This document shows positions 42,737 to 52,324 of a DNA stretch of 64,000 nucleotides, in pieces. Both the position numbers and the translations under genes were made by a program. The stretch comes from Algoriphagus chordae. GTDB lineage: Bacteria; Bacteroidota; Bacteroidia; Cytophagales; Cyclobacteriaceae. Position 1 is the stretch's first letter; each line of letters opens with the position of its first letter. Location of the stretch: contig NZ_QKZT01000010.1 in the NCBI RefSeq assembly GCF_003254055.1, forward strand, positions 24,398 to 88,397, read 5' to 3'. Under the pieces are notes generated by a model that searched no databases, was not told where the DNA came from, and saw only the letters and a program-made list of their open reading frames with translations.

Positions 42737-45175
42737 ATGACCCATAACCTCCCTGATTCAAACCGAAAAACATCTTCTTCGCGATATCTTCCAATAGGCA
42801 GAATCGAAAATTGGAAGAAAACCGCTGATGGTTTTTTAGCCTCATCTGAGGTAGCTCAACTTCAAATCACAGTGGTTAGAGGCGGCATCATCCGGGTTCA
42901 AGCATCTAGAAACACATTCTTTGACCCTAACCCTTACTCTGTAGTCGCACCAGCTGAATCTGTTGATTTTTCCTTAGAGGAAATAGAAGATGCAATTCAT
43001 CTCAAAACAGCAGAAATACAGTTGCAGATGGAGCTTGTAAATGGAATATGTTCATTCTTTGATAGCACAGGCAGCTTACTCAATAAGGATGATGCTCTCG
43101 GAATATCATGGATAGGCACTGAAGTGACTTGTTATAAGGAACTTCAAGCCAATGAGAAATTTATTGGGCTCGGAGAGAAAACTGGAAATCTCAATCGCTC
43201 AGGAAGAGCCTATACGAATTGGAATACAGATTATTTCGGATACGGAATCAATGACGATCCGCTCTATGCCAGCATTCCTTTCTATATCGGATTGTTGGAA
43301 GAAAAAGCCTACGGGATATACTTTGACAATACGCATAAAAGCGTATTTAACTTTGGCGCATCCACAGATCGCTTCTCCTATTTCAATGCAGAAGATGGCG
43401 ACTTGGACTATTATTTCATTCATCAACCTACTGTTGCCGGGATTATTAGTAGCTATGCGGATTTGACCGGAAAAATGAAAATGCCTCCCAAATGGGCACT
43501 TGGTTATCAGCAATGCAGATATTCCTACTACCCAGATAGGGAAGTGCTGACCCTAGCAAATACTTTCAGAGATAAGAATATGCCTGCTGATGTAATCTAT
43601 TTAGATATACATCATATGGAGGAATACAAGGTTTTCACCTTTGATGGTGAAAAATTCGCTGATCCAAAAGGGCTTATCTCCAGACTCAAAGAGAAAGGAT
43701 TTCGAGTAATAGTGATCCTAGATCCAGGTATCAAAACCGAGGATGGCTATATCCCCTATGAGGAGGGGAAATCCCAAGGGCTCTTTGTCAAGTATCCGGA
43801 TACGCAGGACTATGTGGCGCAGGTCTGGCCTGGCTACTGTGCTTTCCCAGATTTCACTAATCCAGCGACGCGTAAGTGGTGGATGGAAAAAATGGAATTT
43901 TACACAGAAGCTGGCGTAGATGGTTTCTGGACAGACATGAACGAACCAGCTTCTTGGGGTCAGTTTACACCCAATCTAATTGAGTTTGATTACGATGGAA
44001 ATACTTCCTCACACCGCAAAGCTCGGAATATTTATGGCATGCAAATGGCCAAAAGCACCCATGAAGGATCACTCAAAAACTTACCCAATCAGCGCCCATT
44101 TGTATTGACAAGATCAGGCTTTGCAGGTGTGCAGCGCTTTGCAGCTCTATGGACAGGTGACAATGTCTCTACCGAGGAGCATATGCTAGCTGGAGTGCGT
44201 CTGGTCAATAGCCTGGGCTTAAGTGGAATCCCTTTTTCAGGATATGATTTAGGAGGATTTGCTGGAGAGGCAACCCAATCGCTCTATGCCAGATGGATGA
44301 GTATCGCAGCATTTTCACCGCTCTTCCGAGCGCATACCATGATCAATAGCAACGATGCCGAGCCTTGGGCATTTGGCGAAGAAGTGGAAGAAATCTCCAG
44401 AACCTACATGAACTTGCGATACAAACTGCTTCCTACTTTGTATAGCAGCTTTCGTAAGAGCAGTCAAACTGGTCTACCCATTGCAGCAAGTCTAGCGATA
44501 GCCTATTCCAATGATCCACTGGTATTTCTACCAGCCTATCAAAACCAGTATTTATTCTGCGATTCCTTTTTGATAGCACCAGTAGAAAGTTTTAAGGAAA
44601 TCATGAAGGTCTATTTACCAGAAGGAGATTGGTATTATTTTTTTACCGATCAGCCTTTAAAAGGAGGTAAAGTGATATACCAAGATTGTCCTTTAAACAA
44701 TCTCCCTGTCTATGTCAAGGCTGGAAGTATCCTGGCTTTGCAAAATACCGTTCCTCACACAGCTGCTGAGAATGATGGGATTCTGAGTATTCACCTTTAC
44801 GCAGGAAATGAAGGCTCTGAGTATATCCACTATGAAGATGATGGTCTAAGTTTCGATTTTGAATCAGGAGAATATTACGAACGAATTTTTAGATTTTCAG
44901 CCAGTGACCAGAAGTTATCTATCAATGAAGCGACGGGGAATTTTTCCAGTCAATTTGATAAGCTGAGGATTTACTTCCATGGCTTCACTACTGATACCAT
45001 CATTTTGGGGGATGAAAATATTAGCCTTGAACAAAAGAGTTTTGCATTTTTAGATAAATTGACTGAGTTTGATCCTTTACCAGATTTGAACTATCCACAT
45101 TTATCCATTCCGAAACTAAAATACCTAGACATAAAATTGCAATCTGAGAAAATGGAAATAGCGGGGCTATTTTAA
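42737..45175 (+). CDS. Glycoside hydrolase family 31 alpha-glucosidase
   Basis: About 812 residues from the preferred ATG at 42737 (MTHNLPDSN); an in-frame ATG at 42707 would add ten residues. No signal peptide is seen, so the enzyme is likely cytosolic. The GH31 barrel has DGFWTDMNEPASW with the nucleophile Asp (about residue 400) and ALWTGDNVS with the acid/base Asp (about 475). The ALGYQQCRYSYYPD and IYLDIHHMEEYKVFTFD motifs are standard for alpha-glucosidases, which release glucose from maltose or isomaltose-type oligosaccharides. It is followed by an MFS sugar transporter 35 bp later, with the LacI-type regulator upstream. Confidence 0.94.
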   Translation: MTHNLPDSNRKTSSSRYLPIGRIENWKKTADGFLASSEVAQLQITVVRGGIIRVQASRNTFFDPNPYSVVAPAESVDFSLEEIEDAIHLKTAEIQLQMELVNGICSFFDSTGSLLNKDDALGISWIGTEVTCYKELQANEKFIGLGEKTGNLNRSGRAYTNWNTDYFGYGINDDPLYASIPFYIGLLEEKAYGIYFDNTHKSVFNFGASTDRFSYFNAEDGDLDYYFIHQPTVAGIISSYADLTGKMKMPPKWALGYQQCRYSYYPDREVLTLANTFRDKNMPADVIYLDIHHMEEYKVFTFDGEKFADPKGLISRLKEKGFRVIVILDPGIKTEDGYIPYEEGKSQGLFVKYPDTQDYVAQVWPGYCAFPDFTNPATRKWWMEKMEFYTEAGVDGFWTDMNEPASWGQFTPNLIEFDYDGNTSSHRKARNIYGMQMAKSTHEGSLKNLPNQRPFVLTRSGFAGVQRFAALWTGDNVSTEEHMLAGVRLVNSLGLSGIPFSGYDLGGFAGEATQSLYARWMSIAAFSPLFRAHTMINSNDAEPWAFGEEVEEISRTYMNLRYKLLPTLYSSFRKSSQTGLPIAASLAIAYSNDPLVFLPAYQNQYLFCDSFLIAPVESFKEIMKVYLPEGDWYYFFTDQPLKGGKVIYQDCPLNNLPVYVKAGSILALQNTVPHTAAENDGILSIHLYAGNEGSEYIHYEDDGLSFDFESGEYYERIFRFSASDQKLSINEATGNFSSQFDKLRIYFHGFTTDTIILGDENISLEQKSFAFLDKLTEFDPLPDLNYPHLSIPKLKYLDIKLQSEKMEIAGLF

Positions 45176-45210
45176 TCTAAAAGTCTCAACCCATTCTTTA
45201 AATCACCCAA

Positions 45211-46536
45211 ATGACCCATTACAAAAAGAAGTTAGATTTCTGGCAAATCTGGAACATGAGTTTCGGAATGATCGGAATCCAATTTGGTTTTGCTTTACAA
45301 GGAGGCTTTATGTCGAGAATCTTCCAAACTCTGGGAGCTGACAAAGACGCCATTCCTATGCTTTGGATTGCTGCTCCATTGACCGGTCTTCTTATCCAGC
45401 CAATTGTGGGATATATGAGTGATCGTACCTGGCATCCTAAGTTTGGGAGAAGGAAGCCATTCTTTTTTATAGGTGCATTACTGAGTTCTATTGCCCTCTT
45501 TTTTACCCCTTACTCATCAGCCCTTTGGATGGCTGCTGGAGCACTCTGGATTCTAGATGCTTCGATCAATATCAGTATGGAACCATTCCGTGCACTAGTT
45601 GCAGATAAGCTACCTGATTCTCAGAGATCTTATGGATTTGTAGTTCAAACATTAATAATCGGCACAGGAACTTGGGTGGCATCCAATCTCCCCTGGATGA
45701 TGACCAAGCTTGGAGTACCCAATACTGCTCCAGAAGGTGTAGTTCCAGACTCCGTGAAATATGCCTTTGCTATCGGAGCATTTGTGCTCTTTGCCTCTAT
45801 CCTATATACCATCCTAAAAACGGATGAGTATCCTCCAGATAACCTTGCAGAATTTGAAGCGGAAAAAGCTAAAAGCGCTGGATTCATGAAGGGTTTCAAA
45901 GAGGTCATTTACAGTATTGCCACTATGCCTAAAGTAATGATGCAACTAGGCGTGGTTCAGTTTTTCTCTTGGTTTGCTTTCTTTACTATGTGGAGCTTCA
46001 CCACCCCAGCTATAACTGAGCATGTGTTTGGAGCCACGGATCCAAGCTCTGCAGCTTATAATAATGCAGCAGATAGCGTGGGGAATTACCTCGGTACTTA
46101 TGGTTTGGTTTCTATGTTTGCAGCCTTACTCCTAGCCCTATTCACTAGCAAATACCTCATCAATCGAAAATTGCTCCATCTCCTCAGCTTAGTGGCAGGC
46201 GGATGCGGATTTATTCTCATCTATTTTATCAGCGAACCTTGGATGCTTCATATCTGCTTTGCCTTGGTAGGGATTTCTTGGGCAAGTATTTTATCCATGC
46301 CTTATGCCATGCTATCCAGTTCTGTGGACCCAAAGAAAATGGGGATTTACATGGGGATATTCAACATGTTCATTGTTATTCCTCAAATCATTGCTGCCAT
46401 TGGAGGAGTGAATTTTCTATACAAGTTACTCTTTGGAGATGCGGTAATTAACACCATGCTACTAGCTGGAACGCTCCTGATCCTTGCTGGGCTGAGCAAT
46501 CTTCTGATCACGGATAGAAAGGCCGCTCACGACTAA
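45211..46536 (+). CDS. MFS sugar transporter (maltose/SLC45-like)
   Basis: A 441-residue inner-membrane protein with about 12 helices. The N-terminal KLDFWQIWNMSFGMIGIQFGFALQGGFMSRIFQTLGAD and GYMSDRTWHPKFGRRKPFFFIGA are characteristic of the GPH/SLC45-type disaccharide (maltose/sucrose) proton symporters. It likely brings maltose or similar alpha-glucosides into the cytosol for the GH31 enzyme encoded just upstream. Its expression is probably under the LacI-family protein of the same locus. Confidence 0.92.
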   Translation: MTHYKKKLDFWQIWNMSFGMIGIQFGFALQGGFMSRIFQTLGADKDAIPMLWIAAPLTGLLIQPIVGYMSDRTWHPKFGRRKPFFFIGALLSSIALFFTPYSSALWMAAGALWILDASINISMEPFRALVADKLPDSQRSYGFVVQTLIIGTGTWVASNLPWMMTKLGVPNTAPEGVVPDSVKYAFAIGAFVLFASILYTILKTDEYPPDNLAEFEAEKAKSAGFMKGFKEVIYSIATMPKVMMQLGVVQFFSWFAFFTMWSFTTPAITEHVFGATDPSSAAYNNAADSVGNYLGTYGLVSMFAALLLALFTSKYLINRKLLHLLSLVAGGCGFILIYFISEPWMLHICFALVGISWASILSMPYAMLSSSVDPKKMGIYMGIFNMFIVIPQIIAAIGGVNFLYKLLFGDAVINTMLLAGTLLILAGLSNLLITDRKAAHD

Positions 46537-46585
46537 ATGAAAGGAATATTTCTTTGAGTGGATAAGTCAATAGAATTTCTGTCTT

Positions 46586-46593
46586 TACCTTTG
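46586..46593 (+). promoter_or_regulatory. -7 promoter element (TACCTTTG) fixing the downstream start
   Basis: TACCTTTG fits TAnnTTTG and lies 21 bp before ATG 46615. A more upstream in-frame start at 46558 would lie before this promoter, which supports the shorter protein. Confidence 0.45.
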
Positions 46594-46614
46594 CATGAAG
46601 TCAAATTTGAATCT

Positions 46615-47487
46615 ATGAAAACCTTAAGAATCACCGGAGTTCCTGAGCATTTTAATTTCCCATGGAAAAAAGTAGTAGCGGCACAGCCATTCCAAAAAGA
46701 GGGTATAATGCTGGATTGGACTGATGAATCCAGGGGTTCAGGCCAGATGAATAAGGACTTGAGAGAGGACAAGACTGATATTGCCATCGTTCTGACAGAG
46801 AGCTTCTTGAAGGATTTCGAAGCAGGAAATCCATCCAAAATGATTGGTTATCATGTTACCTCTCCTTTGAATTGGGGGATTCATATTTCTGGAAATTCAC
46901 CAATATCTTCTCTTGAAGAGATTACAAATCCTGCTTTTCTGATCAGTAGAATGGGTTCTGGATCGCAACTGATGTCATTTGTCTTAGCCAAGCGAGAAGG
47001 TTGGAATGCTGAGAATTTAGAGTTTAAGATCATTGGCAATCTCCCAGGAGCATTAGAAGCCATGAATCCAGCGAAACCAGAAATGTTTCTTTGGGAAAAA
47101 TACACGACAAAACCTTGGGTAGATACGCAGGAAATGAAGCGAATTGGCGAAGTCCCGAGCCCTTGGCCTTGCTTTGCGATTATTGCAAGTAACAAAGCAC
47201 TAGCAGAGTTTGGTGAGCTTATTTTTCGATTGAGAGATCTAGTTTATAAGGAGTCGCAAAAACTCCAAGCTAGCAATACTGCCATTGAGGATATTTCCGA
47301 AAACTATATGCTGCAAAAAGCTGATGTAAAAGAATGGTTCTCACAAACCAGCTGGGCGACAAAGGCTGAAATATCGAAATCGCAGCTTTACTTATCAATG
47401 AAAACGATGAAAGAATTAGGGATTATTACTGGAGAAATCCGTGTAGAAGATTTCCTAACTCTGGAGCACATTTCAATTACTGACTAA
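46615..47487 (+). CDS. Type-2 periplasmic-binding-fold protein without signal peptide
   Basis: From ATG 46615 the protein is 290 residues and starts MKTLRITGVPEHFNFPWKKV, with no signal peptide. The sequence has the look of ABC substrate-binding proteins of the nitrate/sulfonate/thiamine-precursor type (KTDIAIVLTESFLKDFEAG, SRMGSGSQLMSFVLAKREGW, MNPAKPEMFLWEKYTTKPW), but it would stay in the cytosol and no ABC transporter genes are nearby. This resembles the Ca3427-like cytosolic binding-fold proteins known in fungi and some bacteria. The ligand is unknown. It ends with a 15 bp convergent overlap with the histidine-kinase gene. Confidence 0.78.
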   Translation: MKTLRITGVPEHFNFPWKKVVAAQPFQKEGIMLDWTDESRGSGQMNKDLREDKTDIAIVLTESFLKDFEAGNPSKMIGYHVTSPLNWGIHISGNSPISSLEEITNPAFLISRMGSGSQLMSFVLAKREGWNAENLEFKIIGNLPGALEAMNPAKPEMFLWEKYTTKPWVDTQEMKRIGEVPSPWPCFAIIASNKALAEFGELIFRLRDLVYKESQKLQASNTAIEDISENYMLQKADVKEWFSQTSWATKAEISKSQLYLSMKTMKELGIITGEIRVEDFLTLEHISITD

Positions 47488-49422
47488 TACATTTCTGGTA
47501 GGGATCTTTACACAAACCTTAGTACCCTCTCCTTTCTTACTTACTATTTGTAATTCGCCTCCATTCATTCGAGTGAATTCCTTGCAGATCTGTAGCCCTA
47601 AACCAGTTCCCTTCTCTTTTTTGGTTCCCAAAGTAGAATTAGTAATCACATTATCATCTGAAAGTAATTCTTTGATCTGTTTATCATTCATACCAATTCC
47701 CTGATCTTTTATACTGCAGGTAATCGTGGACTGATTTATTTCCGCTGAAACTTGGATTAAATCCCCTGGGTTGGAAAATTTCACTGCATTATTCAAAATA
47801 TTACGGATGACCACCTCTATCAAATCTCTATCAGCATAAATCTCAAGCTCATCGGGTAATTCCGAAATATCCACCTTTAATGATTTATCGCTAAGCTGTG
47901 CTTTAATCAGCTTGACGTTTGAGTATACAAGTTCAGAAAGATTGACATAGACTTTATGAAGCTTAAATCCTTCCATCTGAGCAACGGACCATTTCAGTGT
48001 ATTATTCAAGGTGAAATACACCGAATCCACATCCATTTTTAGATTTTGAATCAGTTCATCAAATTCCGCTTGATTTAGATGTCCATCCACCAACAGATCC
48101 ACTATGGATTTTACCTGACCTACTGGCCCTTTTAGATCATGTCCTAAAATAGAAAACAGTCTGTTTTTTGTTTGATTGATCTCTTGAAGTTGTGTGGATT
48201 TAGCTTCCAAATCCTCATTTTGCTTGTGGATTTGCTGCTGTTGCAATAGTAAGTTGCTGTTGGATTTTTGGATATTCCGGTTCAAAAAATAAAGCCAGAT
48301 CACCAGCCCCAAAATCAATAGTGAACCCAAACTTACTAGGAAAACTATCCTGCGATTGAATGCCAAAGTAGTAGCTTGATTTTCATATTGAGCAACCATC
48401 AAATCTAACTCTGACTGATCTAAATCCTCTTGAAACATCCCTTGCATCAAGGCAATTCTATCTTTGGTAGATTTATTTTCCAGAGTTTGATACAATTCAA
48501 TATATAATAATTGCTCATTGAAAGCCTCCTTGAAATCCCCTTTTTGTCTATAATATTCCGCTAAATATTTATGACTTTTGGAGAGTTCATCAAGAAACCC
48601 ATTTTCACTAGCTAAGTCAATCGCCAATAATAAGACTTTCTTGGCTTGTTCTGGTTTCCCATTTTGCAGATAGCTATTTCCAAGTCTGTACAGAAGACTA
48701 ACCTTGAATGTAGTAATGCTTTGTTTTTCAACAGATTCTAAAGCATGTTCATAAATTCTTTCCGCAGAATCAAGCTCTCCTTTTTTTAGATAAACATCTC
48801 CAATTAATCGATTCGAATACGATAGTAAATAAGTTGAGGCACTGTCTTTATTGGTTTCAATAGCTTTATATGCATAGTTCAGCGTAGAATCAAGTTCCTC
48901 AAGTTGCAGAAAATTAAAAGCAACGTTATTCAGACTTCTGATCATCGTATACAGATCTTTTTCTTTGCTACTTATCTGATATGCTTTTTTGAATTGAACA
49001 ATAGCCATGGGGTAATTCTGTTGCTCATAATATAGAGCCCCCATACTATTCAGTACTCTTGCTGCTTCTTGGAGATCATCACCTTCAATCGCCAAATTAT
49101 AAGCTTCTTTGGAGTAATCGAAGGTTTTCTGCCACTGTCCTCTTCGGTAGTAGACCCAGCCAATATTCTCCTTGGCTTTTGCCTCCTCTGATTTATTATT
49201 CAAAGACAAGGCAAGTCTCTCTGCTTCCAACGCATAGTCAAATGCCTCCTGCTGCTTAACTTCACGGAGATGAAATGACAGCTCATTGAGAATAGTTAAC
49301 CTTTCCTCTGCCTCCGAGTACGGCAGAATATTCTTAAGACTGTCAATATTCGGCATTTGAGCGAAAACTCCCAATGGAGCACCCAGAATAAAAAATAGGA
49401 ATATATAAATTCTTGAAGTCAA
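47473..49422 (-). CDS. TPR-containing sensor histidine kinase
   Basis: A 649-residue membrane sensor kinase. It has a signal peptide (IYIFLFFILGAPLGVFAQ), then a periplasmic array of TPR motifs (about 40-340; AKENIGWVYYRRGQWQKTFDYS, ARVLNSMGALYYEQQNYPMAI). One transmembrane helix (about 353-375; IVFLVSLGSLLILGLVIWLYF) is followed by a coiled coil. HisKA follows with the phosphoacceptor in LFSILGHDLKGPVGQ, and HATPase_c has NNAVKFS, DQGIGM and KGTGLGL. No response regulator gene is adjacent, so it is an orphan kinase. This architecture is common in Bacteroidota. The signal is not evident. Confidence 0.92.
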   Translation of the reverse strand: MTSRIYIFLFFILGAPLGVFAQMPNIDSLKNILPYSEAEERLTILNELSFHLREVKQQEAFDYALEAERLALSLNNKSEEAKAKENIGWVYYRRGQWQKTFDYSKEAYNLAIEGDDLQEAARVLNSMGALYYEQQNYPMAIVQFKKAYQISSKEKDLYTMIRSLNNVAFNFLQLEELDSTLNYAYKAIETNKDSASTYLLSYSNRLIGDVYLKKGELDSAERIYEHALESVEKQSITTFKVSLLYRLGNSYLQNGKPEQAKKVLLLAIDLASENGFLDELSKSHKYLAEYYRQKGDFKEAFNEQLLYIELYQTLENKSTKDRIALMQGMFQEDLDQSELDLMVAQYENQATTLAFNRRIVFLVSLGSLLILGLVIWLYFLNRNIQKSNSNLLLQQQQIHKQNEDLEAKSTQLQEINQTKNRLFSILGHDLKGPVGQVKSIVDLLVDGHLNQAEFDELIQNLKMDVDSVYFTLNNTLKWSVAQMEGFKLHKVYVNLSELVYSNVKLIKAQLSDKSLKVDISELPDELEIYADRDLIEVVIRNILNNAVKFSNPGDLIQVSAEINQSTITCSIKDQGIGMNDKQIKELLSDDNVITNSTLGTKKEKGTGLGLQICKEFTRMNGGELQIVSKKGEGTKVCVKIPTRNVLVSN

Positions 49423-49500
49423 ACGGTTTCACTATTTATGAATGATAAAAAAAACTAAATCACTTAATCAAAATAGACTAAAATTGCTACCGTAATATAC

Positions 49501-50286
49501 TTACTTTTTAAGCTCTTCCCAATCCCAGTCTTTGTTCATCTGTGTGATGGCATGATGTGCAGTCAAATCGTATTGACAAGGAACTATCGAAACGTAGTTG
49601 TTTGCGATCGCCCATTCGTCGTTATCTTCTCCCTTATCAAAGTTTACAAAATTGCCAGCCAACCAAAGGTATTTCCTGCCATTGGGGTCAAAGCGCTCAT
49701 CAAACTCTTCCTGCCATTTGGCTTCAGCCTGACGACAAACTTTCACTCCTCTGATTCTCTCATTTTGCTTTGGCGGAAAATTCACATTCAAAGCTACTCC
49801 GGTTGGCATTCCTTTTTCCAGAACTTGCTTGGCTATTTTCTCTACCCATTCTTCCACATGAGAGAAATCAGCATTCGAAGAGAAATCACACAAGCTAAAT
49901 CCTATAGAAGGATAACCTTCCATTGCTCCTTCTATAGCTGCCGACATAGTTCCAGAATAAAGCACTGAAATAGATGTATTGGAACCATGGTTGATTCCGC
50001 TTACAATCAAATCCGGACTCCTATCCTTCATCACATAATGCTTAGCCAGCTTGACACAATCCGCAGGCGTTCCACTAGATTTATATGCCTTTACATCATC
50101 GAAAATATCCTCTTCTTCGAGGCGCAGTGTTTCTCCAATAGTAATAGCATGCCCCATACCGGATTGAGGACTATCAGGAGCCACTACCACTACATCCCCC
50201 AGTTTTTTCATGATAGACACGAGCACACGAATCCCTTTGGAAGTGATACCATCGTCATTTGAGACGAGTATTAATGGTTTGGACAT
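49501..50286 (-). CDS. surE: 5'/3'-nucleotidase SurE
   Basis: A 261-residue metal-dependent phosphatase that dephosphorylates nucleoside 5'- and 3'-monophosphates and short polyphosphates. KPLILVSNDDGITSKGIRVL holds the metal-binding Asp-Asp pair; SGTPADCVKLA, VSGINHGSNTSISVLYSGTMSAAIEG and GVALNVNFP are family signatures. It is normally cytosolic and linked to stationary-phase survival. Its start codon directly abuts the stop of the upstream secreted-protein gene, so the two share an mRNA. Confidence 0.96.
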   Translation of the reverse strand: MSKPLILVSNDDGITSKGIRVLVSIMKKLGDVVVVAPDSPQSGMGHAITIGETLRLEEEDIFDDVKAYKSSGTPADCVKLAKHYVMKDRSPDLIVSGINHGSNTSISVLYSGTMSAAIEGAMEGYPSIGFSLCDFSSNADFSHVEEWVEKIAKQVLEKGMPTGVALNVNFPPKQNERIRGVKVCRQAEAKWQEEFDERFDPNGRKYLWLAGNFVNFDKGEDNDEWAIANNYVSIVPCQYDLTAHHAITQMNKDWDWEELKK

Positions 50287-50946
50287 TTAGTTTTGATTCA
50301 GTTCGTTATAATAGGCGGTAATACGAAGAAGATCGCCTCTCTTGTCATAATCCAAGCGGTTTTTTCTCATAAAAAGAGAAAGCTCATCATCATGACCAGG
50401 CAACATATCGAACAGATCCTTTTTCTTTAGACTGTAAGGTTCGATCCTTCCATTTTTCAAAAAATAATACTTGAAGGCTAATTTATTACTCATCATTGAT
50501 TGAGGTCCATAAAATGGATTCATACCATAACCGCCCATCATGCCATAACCACCCATCCCTCTAGAATCTGTTGTTACATATTCTCTACAAAGTAAGGCTA
50601 ACTGGTCTCCTTCTGTCAAAACTTCAAAAAAGATTGGAGTCGCATAATCGTTGCCGTTTGCGTATGGCAAGCTGAAAAACTTGCGCACACCTCCATAAAC
50701 CTCATCAAATAATTCAAAATAGGTGACATTAGAAGAAGTGAATGTATCAACCGTCTGATCTTGAAGCTGTACGACGTTGCTTTCCAAATCGTACTTAATC
50801 TCTCCGCCATAGACCTGACCGTCTGTGGTATAAATATTTCCTTTATGCCACATCTGCGAAGGAAATTGATTCTGTGCAAATGCGCCAACAACAACGAGAA
50901 ATAATAAACTAAGCGATAACAGTGCTTTTTTCATGGTTTTCATCAT
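50287..50946 (-). CDS. Secreted protein of unknown function upstream of surE
   Basis: The likely start is at 50946 or just downstream (50943 or 50934), giving about 215-219 residues with the signal peptide KKALLSLSLLFLVVVGAFAQ. An ATG at 50988 would add a leader without such a signal. The mature part is beta-rich (YTTDGQVYGGEIKYDLESN, VTYFELFDEVYGGVRKFFSL) with a Gly/Met-rich loop (GGYGMMGGYGMNPFYGP). I do not recognise a family. It is probably periplasmic or surface located. Its stop directly abuts the surE start. There is a spurious frame inside it on the same strand that is not a gene. Confidence 0.72.
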   Translation of the reverse strand: MMKTMKKALLSLSLLFLVVVGAFAQNQFPSQMWHKGNIYTTDGQVYGGEIKYDLESNVVQLQDQTVDTFTSSNVTYFELFDEVYGGVRKFFSLPYANGNDYATPIFFEVLTEGDQLALLCREYVTTDSRGMGGYGMMGGYGMNPFYGPQSMMSNKLAFKYYFLKNGRIEPYSLKKKDLFDMLPGHDDELSLFMRKNRLDYDKRGDLLRITAYYNELNQN

Positions 50947-51026
50947 GGCTTTATTTACGCAATAAATGAGATTCAGGTTGAAACTCACCTTAGCTTATTG
51001 ACAAATATCAATATAGAAACAGAAGA

Positions 51027-52238
51027 TTACTTCAAAATATTGTGCCCCATCTTATCTCTTTTGGTTTGGAGATATTTTTGATTATGTGCGTTAGGGACTA
51101 TTTCTATGGCAACTTGCTCTACTATTTCTAGTCCGTAACCTAGCAATCCAACACGCTTCTGCGGGTTATTAGAAATCAAACGCAGCTTGCGCACGTCCAA
51201 ATCTCTCAGAATCTGAGCTCCTACACCATAATCTCTACTGTCTGAAGGTAGTCCAAGAGCAAGATTCGCCTGTACCGTATCCATTCCCTCTTCCTGTAGC
51301 TTATACGCTTTCAACTTATTGAGAAGGCCTATTCCTCTGCCTTCTTGATTCATATAGAGAATTACTCCCTTTCCTTCTTTCTGCACCATCTGCATGGCAG
51401 AATGTAGTTGAGGACCGCAGTCACATCTGCATGAACCGAAGATATCGCCCGTCATACAAGAAGAATGCACTCGAACCAAAATAGGCTCGTCCTTATCCCA
51501 TTTGCCTTTAATCAGTGCAAGATGTAATTCCTGAGTATTGGTCTGACGAAAAGCTATCAATTCAAAATCACCGAAATCAGTTGGTAGGTCCACTCCAATT
51601 TCACGCTGAATCAAAGATTCATGCTTCAATCGATAAGCGATTAGATCTTTGATAGATACCAACTTTAGATTGAATCTCTTAGCAACATCAACCAAATCTG
51701 GAAGTCGGGCCATTGTCCCATCTTCGTTCATGATTTCAACTAAAACTCCAGCAGGTGACAAACCAGCTAATCTAGCCAAGTCAATGGCTGCTTCGGTATG
51801 TCCAGCTCTTCTTAGTACTCCCCCTCTTTTGGCTTTTAGCGGGAAAATATGTCCTGGCTTACCCAATTCGCTTGGATCAATTTCATCATCTACTAGCGCT
51901 TTGATCGTTTTGGCTCTATCAGCAGTAGAAATCCCTGTAGTACAACCATGCCCGATCAAATCAACAGAAACAGTAAAAGGAGTTTCGTATGCGGCGGTAT
52001 TATTTCCGACCATCATCTCCAAACCTAGCTTATCGCAACGATCTTCAACCAGTGGCGCACAGATCAATCCACGCCCATGAGTAGCCATAAAATTGATGAT
52101 CTCGGGTGTCACTGTCTCAGCGGCACATACAAAATCACCCTCATTTTCTCTATCCTCATCATCTACGACAATGATAACTTCACCATTTTTGATTGCTTCT
52201 ATAGCTTCTTCAATTGGATCTAGAATATATTTTTCCAC
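51027..52238 (-). CDS. ribBA: Bifunctional riboflavin protein RibBA
   Basis: The N-terminal domain is 3,4-dihydroxy-2-butanone-4-phosphate synthase ([51 protein letters not shown]). The C-terminal domain is GTP cyclohydrolase II ([20 protein letters not shown] with zinc cysteines; [10 protein letters not shown]). Together they supply the two precursors of riboflavin. The frame extends to ATG 52289, but a TAAATTTG -7 element at 52271-52278 would lie inside that frame. GTG 52238, starting [16 protein letters not shown], is the better start and matches the family's usual N-terminus, giving 403 residues. Confidence 0.92.
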   Translation of the reverse strand: MEKYILDPIEEAIEAIKNGEVIIVVDDEDRENEGDFVCAAETVTPEIINFMATHGRGLICAPLVEDRCDKLGLEMMVGNNTAAYETPFTVSVDLIGHGCTTGISTADRAKTIKALVDDEIDPSELGKPGHIFPLKAKRGGVLRRAGHTEAAIDLARLAGLSPAGVLVEIMNEDGTMARLPDLVDVAKRFNLKLVSIKDLIAYRLKHESLIQREIGVDLPTDFGDFELIAFRQTNTQELHLALIKGKWDKDEPILVRVHSSCMTGDIFGSCRCDCGPQLHSAMQMVQKEGKGVILYMNQEGRGIGLLNKLKAYKLQEEGMDTVQANLALGLPSDSRDYGVGAQILRDLDVRKLRLISNNPQKRVGLLGYGLEIVEQVAIEIVPNAHNQKYLQTKRDKMGHNILK

Positions 52239-52270
52239 GAAATTTGTGTTTGGATTAGTACTTAGAAAGG

Positions 52271-52278
52271 CAAATTTA
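52271..52278 (-). promoter_or_regulatory. -7 promoter element of ribBA (TAAATTTG)
   Basis: On the minus strand TAAATTTG fits TAnnTTTG and lies 32 bp upstream of GTG 52238. This argues against translation from ATG 52289. Confidence 0.4.
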
Positions 52279-52324
52279 CACGCTTTCAAATCTTAAACAG
52301 GTCACAGCCAAATAAAGTTTGGTT

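Noticed and set aside
49552..50262. Long plus-strand frames opposite surE
   Set aside because: They lie opposite the SurE metal-binding motifs, and their sequence shows no family features.
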